64,000 nucleotides of DNA from Apiospora phragmitis (Eukaryota > Ascomycota > Sordariomycetes > Amphisphaeriales > Apiosporaceae). Under the pieces are notes generated by a model that was given only the letters and a program-made list of their open reading frames with translations, did no database searches and had not been told where the DNA came from. The translations under genes and the position numbers were made by a program. Shown here piece after piece: positions 59,599-64,000 of the stretch; the stretch's first letter is position 1; each line of letters opens with the position of its first letter. Location: assembly GCA_038363925.1 (NCBI GenBank), contig JAQQWL010000005.1:806001-870000 (forward strand). The letters run 5' to 3'.

Positions 59599-60582
59599 CT
59601 AGGCAAGTGTCACGTGTGCATGTGGTCTTGTTGTTTTCAATGCACCGCAGATATCACGTCCGAGGCGAATGGTTCTACTCGCTAAGAGGAAGATGGAGGT
59701 TGTGTTTATCGATTGATGTACACGTTTTGGCACGGAAGGAGTTGTTTTACTGGCACATTTCACTTGCGTTTCACGTAGGCCAGCATTGAGGAAACATGCT
59801 GCTATCCCAATCCGTGAAACCTGTGTCCATTTGCATGTTTTGCATGCTTGGCTATGTAGAATCCTCTGTAACGCCCCGTTATTTCCTATGTGCTCGATGT
59901 TCTGTCGTGATCCAGTCGTCAACTCATGATCGCTGTGGTCTTTGAGTTGCCATCGTGAGGCCTTTAGATGAAGGCCCAGATTCAGGTGGCCTTGCAAGTT
60001 ACCCCAAAAGATTCTGGTCTCGGCGCTGGCGTCTGTGGCATGGATGCCGCCATCGAAGACATCCGCATGCGACTTGAACCAAGCAGGATACACGGGCGAG
60101 ATGTACGGGTCTTCGTCCCGCAGGTTGCGGTGGTCGCTGGCGAGGAGCTTGGCGATGTTCTTGTGCAGAAGCTTGGCCTCGCGCCACCCGTTCAGCTGGG
60201 GCGGCGAGATGGCGATCTCGACGAGGACGATGTGGAAGACGCCGGCCAGCTGGCTCCGTTCCTCGGCACTGGTGCAGCGGTCGAAGCCGAAGTGCTTGCA
60301 GACGACGGGATCCGTGGGGATATCGCTGCTGGCGACGCTAAGCTTGAGATCGTCGGCCGAGGTCTTCTCATGGGAGTGGTAAGCCGGCCAGTAGATACGC
60401 GGCGTCTCGGCGTTGCACCACATGCTGCAGACGAAGGCGGCGCCGCAGGTGTAGCACAGTCGTCCGGTATTGTTGCCGCAGACGATGCAGGAACCGGTGC
60501 CCTTGGTCTCGTCCTCCCACTTGGGTTTAGCCTCCTCAGCGGTGGCCTCGGGCGTCTGGGTGGCTTCGTTGGTGTTCTCCAT
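59599..60582 (-). CDS. MYND-like zinc-finger protein
   Basis: Single frame, 327 residues. After an acidic N-terminus (MENTNEATQTPEATAEEAKP) comes CIVCGNNTGRLCYTCGAAFV then CSMWC and HSH. The C-x2-C, C-x2-C, C-x3-C succession followed by His resembles the MYND interaction finger, although the final Cys of the consensus is not evident. Residues ~90-210 (VFHIVLVEIAISPPQLNGWR) look like a conserved fungal domain I cannot name. The last ~110 residues read less like protein and may include unspliced intron or 3' UTR, so the C-terminus is uncertain. A GT-rich donor upstream suggests a leader intron. Confidence 0.55.
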   Translation of the reverse strand: MENTNEATQTPEATAEEAKPKWEDETKGTGSCIVCGNNTGRLCYTCGAAFVCSMWCNAETPRIYWPAYHSHEKTSADDLKLSVASSDIPTDPVVCKHFGFDRCTSAEERSQLAGVFHIVLVEIAISPPQLNGWREAKLLHKNIAKLLASDHRNLRDEDPYISPVYPAWFKSHADVFDGGIHATDASAETRIFWGNLQGHLNLGLHLKASRWQLKDHSDHELTTGSRQNIEHIGNNGALQRILHSQACKTCKWTQVSRIGIAACFLNAGLRETQVKCASKTTPSVPKRVHQSINTTSIFLLASRTIRLGRDICGALKTTRPHAHVTLA

Positions 60583-60954
60583 TTTTGACTGGGCGAGACC
60601 GTTAGCGAATTGGATATTCCATCTAGGACTTGGTACAACATGGGAACGTGAGATGAATACTTACGGGATTGTTCGAGTGCAGCGATAAGCTTGCGTCTGA
60701 TCTTTGATTTGGGTCCTGAGAGGGGAAGGATGATGTTAGTGGTGGACGAGAAGAGTATAGAGGTGGGCTTGGGAAAGATGACCGATGATGGTATATGAGA
60801 AAGTGGAAGGTGCAGTGGTGCAAGTTTTGATTCCAGGTACTCATGGTGATATGCATGTGAGTATAAGGCTGAATTTTGTTTGAAGCCTCTTACCAGAATG
60901 GAAGATGTTGTTTCGCCTATCGTTAATGGTGAAAGATGGTAGGTTTGTCAGATA
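60583..60954. other. Promoter side of the MYND-like gene
   Basis: No gene seen; ends at the TA target of the adjacent pogo element. Confidence 0.4.
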
Positions 60955-62768
60955 AGCTAAAGCACCCCTCCACGGACCACCCCTTCACGGACCACCGCGT
61001 TTCGCTTTATAAACGCGTTAGACCTTTAAATAATAATATAGATTTCTCTTACCACTTTTACCTTTTAATTATATATATTATTATTATTTTATTCGTTTTT
61101 TTTAATTATTTTTTTATATCGTCGTTTAATATTTAAAAACGCGCGTAAGTTATAATATGTGACGTAAAGCTCGAACTAAGTGTTCGCGAAGCCGTCCGCA
61201 GATAAAATACCGACCGATCTTACGTTATGCGGCGCTTAGCCGGTATACTAACGCAATAAGAGTTAAATAAAAACTAATAAATATTATTATTATTTTTTAA
61301 AACTTAATTAACGAATTAAATTATTAATTAAACTAGATTAAGCTTTATATTAATACTCGTTAAGTTTAAATATATAACTTAACGAATATTAAACGCTTTT
61401 AAAGCGTTTTATATATTAAAATAACGTTAATATATTCGATTTTTAATTAAAAACGAGTTCGTTAAAACTATTAAGTTTAAAATAATTAATTATAACCGCG
61501 TTAATAAAATAATTATTATTAATATTAACGTTTTTTTAATAAATTTAATACTTTAAAACTAATTAATATCCCTTTTAAACGCTTTTATAATACTAATAAA
61601 ATAAGTATTAATTAAGGCGTTAATAATAATTATTAAGTAATTACCGAAGCTATTAACCATTTAACTTTTAAAAAAAACGTTAAAAAAGGGAATAAATTAT
61701 TACCTTAAAATATATAGACTATAATAGGGTAGCCCTCCCGCCGCTAATTATTTTTAAAGGGGCCGACGTTTTAAGCTAATGGTTTTTAGACTAAGATGGC
61801 CATCTTTAAGATGACTAGCGGTTTAAAGCATCGCTTAAAAGGTGGACTAATAATCTTATAGTATTAGATTAGATTAAAGATATTTTTATTCTTTATATTC
61901 GGTCTCGTTACGGTAATAAATAAGTCGTTTTAATTTATAACGGCTATAATTTATATATAAACTAAGATTTTTTATAATTTTATTTATTAATAAAATATAG
62001 CTCGTCTTTTATAAACTATATTATAGTTATATCGTATAAGTTTTAAATATAAGGGTTTTCGGGCTATTAAAGAAAAGGTTAAAAATCCTTTTAAAAATAT
62101 ACTTAAACGCGGTTTTTAAATTTAAACCTTTATTATCGAAATATATTATTCTAAAAGATAAAAGTATCGCTTAATTACGTTTAAAGCTACCCCTAGTAAT
62201 TAATAAAGAATTAACGTTTAATTTCGTCGCCGAATTAACCTTAACGCTTATTATAATACTTTTTAATAATTAGGTATTAAAAAATAATAATCGAAAGCTA
62301 GCCGCTATAAACCTTATTTTTAACCTCTTTTTTAAAGACTCTTTACTCGTAAGGCTAGTAAGGCCCTTAACGAATAAATTAATAAAATCGCGAACCTCGA
62401 GGCTTAAATTAATTATTTTTAAGCTAAACTTAGTAAGAAAACTATTAAGATACGTTAAAAAGTAAAAATCGTACCGGGATAGCGATTTATTCGTATAGCT
62501 AATATATAACGAGCTAAATAAAGGCTAAGGGGTAGGGTTATATTTAAAACCGAATCTATTAACATTAATATATTAAGTAAGCCATAGAATAATATAAAGG
62601 GAATAAAAGACGATAGAACGAAAACAAAAGACTATATTATTATTAAGAATATTAAAAAATAGCATATCCTGACTAATTTTAGCTATAGAAATGACTTTGA
62701 ATTAAAAGGGTGTGTTTAGTAGGTTTTCTAGTCCGCGAAGGGGTGGTCCGTGGAGGGGTGCTTTAGCT
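60955..62768 (+). mobile_element. RIP-degraded pogo/Fot1-type DNA transposon, copy 2
   Basis: 1814 bases with AGCTAAAGCACCCC inverted repeats and TA on both sides (60953-60954, 62769-62770). It is the same family as 8707-10612, in opposite orientation. Near 61720 the frame reads YNRVALPPLIIFKGADVL, the DDE_1 signature around the second acidic residue of pogo-type transposases. All frames are riddled with stops. Confidence 0.87.
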
Positions 62769-62770
62769 TA

Positions 62771-63521
62771 TCTATCGGGCGACGGAAATTCCTCTCCTAC
62801 CTAGTAATTGCTTGGGGGTTGTTGTGGTACAAGTAGTGTTTTGGTGGGTTGGCTGAAGCAAGAGCAAACAGCCACTGGATCCTTAATAGATGCTTATTTG
62901 ATACCGTCAGTGGGAAGTGATTTGCCATGTGAAGACGAACCAGAGTTGCACCTACGCTTGTGGGAGCATTGGAGAACTGACAATAATTCACTCAATATCT
63001 TCAAAAGCCCTCTCCATGCCGATTCTTTTCCGTTGCTTCGTGTTCTTTCTCTTTATAGCTGGCTGGCATTTCCAAATCAAATAACTTTCTTGTGATGACT
63101 CCAGGGTCTTGGAGTCGCCGGACATAGAAGATGCTCCCAAAATAGGTAATCGCTGGGCCACTCCCCGGGATATTAGCTCTTCAAACATCATATCTGTTGG
63201 CCCCATATCCACCGCGATTGTCATATCGGCGCTGACTGGCTTTGTCCTATACTTGCAGCAGAGTTATCTTGCCATCCGGTTCCAGGAGGTCAAAGTACGT
63301 ACAAAAACCAAATAAGGTATGGCTATGCTTCTAATCACATATTACATGTATAATATTGACCAAGAGATACAGCAGTGTCAGAACTATATTATGTAGTAGC
63401 CAATTCATGGCTTGTGTTGGTTCGTAGTAAACGTTGAGAAACCAAAGCTACGTAGTAGTGCGCGTGATGTGTTAATCATGGTTATCCCAGCCAATGCTCA
63501 CTCCATTCCCTATCTGCTTAT
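62771..63521. other. Region between the pogo element and the right-edge gene
   Basis: Overlapping short ORFs on both strands at 62988-63315, one with a possible membrane segment. No family or splice support, so no gene is called. Confidence 0.4.
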
Positions 63522-63949
63522 TCAAAAGGTGTGTCCAGACAGGTATTTATAGCACTGCTCCAGAGGTTGGATGACGTTTCGAAACATGTCCTTTCTCCAG
63601 GACGCCGAGGAGATGTATTTGTGGCCCTGGAAGCACCAGTCTACTGCTTTCTTGTAGTCCAGTCCGCTGTGCTCCAAGATCTTAGTCCGCCAGCTCTGCG
63701 CCGCCGCCAGGTCGAAGGCCAACTTCTCCATCCCCGTCTTGGCTGTGGGGAAAGAAGCCCTCAGGGGCTGTGCCTCGAGCAGGGACCAGAAGCAGAACTC
63801 CAGAAGGAAGACCCCCAAGAACTCCATGTGCCCAAAGAAATCGCTTGTGGGGGCAGAGCTGTTGCCTGGCCTTGATGAAGCGGACGGCGTCGTCTGCCGT
63901 AGAAGAGAGGAGTACTCGAGGACGAGTTCCGGGCTATAGTAGCGTTCAT
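63522..63949 (-). CDS. Hypothetical protein, C-terminal exon (5' part off the window)
   Basis: The frame is open from an apparent 3' splice site (CTGAC branch-like motif, then CACTAG at 63955-63950) to a stop at 63522. It reads ERYYSPELVLEYSSLL, a Ser/Pro-rich segment, a hydrophobic stretch (MEFLGVFLLEFCFWSLLEAQ) and a Trp-rich end (AVDWCFQGHKYISSASWRKD). An alternative frame between 63780 and 63900 reads equally well (ADDAVRFIKARQQLCPHKRF), so a pair of compensating indels is possible. No family recognised. Confidence 0.45.
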
Positions 63950-64000
63950 CTAGTGCGAAGACAATCTCAAGTCAGTGCGCCTTTAGTGACATCCATAGTG

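Noticed and set aside
62988..63315. Small ORFs, one with a hydrophobic segment
   Set aside because: They overlap on opposite strands and neither shows a recognised family or splice support.

Overview
This window looks like nuclear DNA of a filamentous ascomycete (Pezizomycotina, probably a Sordariomycete). Short GT-AG introns with CTGAC-type branch sites interrupt the genes. The gene content is typical of such fungi: a HET/NLR-like N-terminal domain protein, an HSPA12-like Hsp70, a fatty-acid dioxygenase-P450 fusion, a GH5 beta-glucanase, a KP4-like secreted protein and F-box-like proteins. GC-rich gene islands alternate with very AT-rich transposon blocks in which CpA/TpG is scarce and TpA abundant while CpG survives, the signature of repeat-induced point mutation (RIP). 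All calls come from reading the sequence; no database search was run.

Gene island 1 (1-8.7 kb): 5' part of a mitochondrial class I release factor (minus, runs off the left edge), a Cys-rich/coiled-coil hypothetical locus, a KP4-like ten-cysteine secreted protein, a secreted protein carrying a deaminase-like His-Ala-Glu signature, and a protein with two F-box-like repeats. A RIP-degraded pogo/Fot1 DNA transposon (8707-10612) then sits in or just before a Ser/Asn-rich gene. Gene island 2 (10.6-19 kb): a GH5 beta-1,6-glucanase-type gene, a large ankyrin-repeat gene and the C-terminal half of an Hsp70-like gene. Its N-terminal half lies 4.8 kb away (23.9-24.7 kb), separated by a pogo element that itself holds a truncated chromodomain Ty3/gypsy element.

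Gene island 3 (25-37.2 kb): a coiled-coil hypothetical protein; a cyclooxygenase-like haem peroxidase fused to a P450 whose haem-ligand Cys and ExxR Arg are both missing; a gene-free stretch of about 4 kb; and a protein joining a HeLo-like N-terminal domain, a pseudokinase and a ZZ zinc finger, an MLKL-like arrangement. From 37.4 to 56.6 kb lies one nested repeat block: a small inverted-repeat element split by a pogo element, then a Ty1/copia element (39908-56612) split by a minus-strand Ty3/gypsy element (40130-53700), itself split by a second Ty1/copia element (46939-53036). Target-site duplications and equal LTR lengths support this order. Gene island 4 (57-64 kb) has a coiled-coil hypothetical protein, a MYND-like protein, another pogo element (60955-62768) and a partial gene at the right edge.

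Many genes need a single 1- or 2-base correction, mostly at G/C runs, to read through. This pattern suggests either residual assembly indels or real decay, and should be settled on reads before any of these genes is called a pseudogene. The Hsp70-like locus is the clearest real pseudogene because it has both a transposon insertion and an in-frame TAG.
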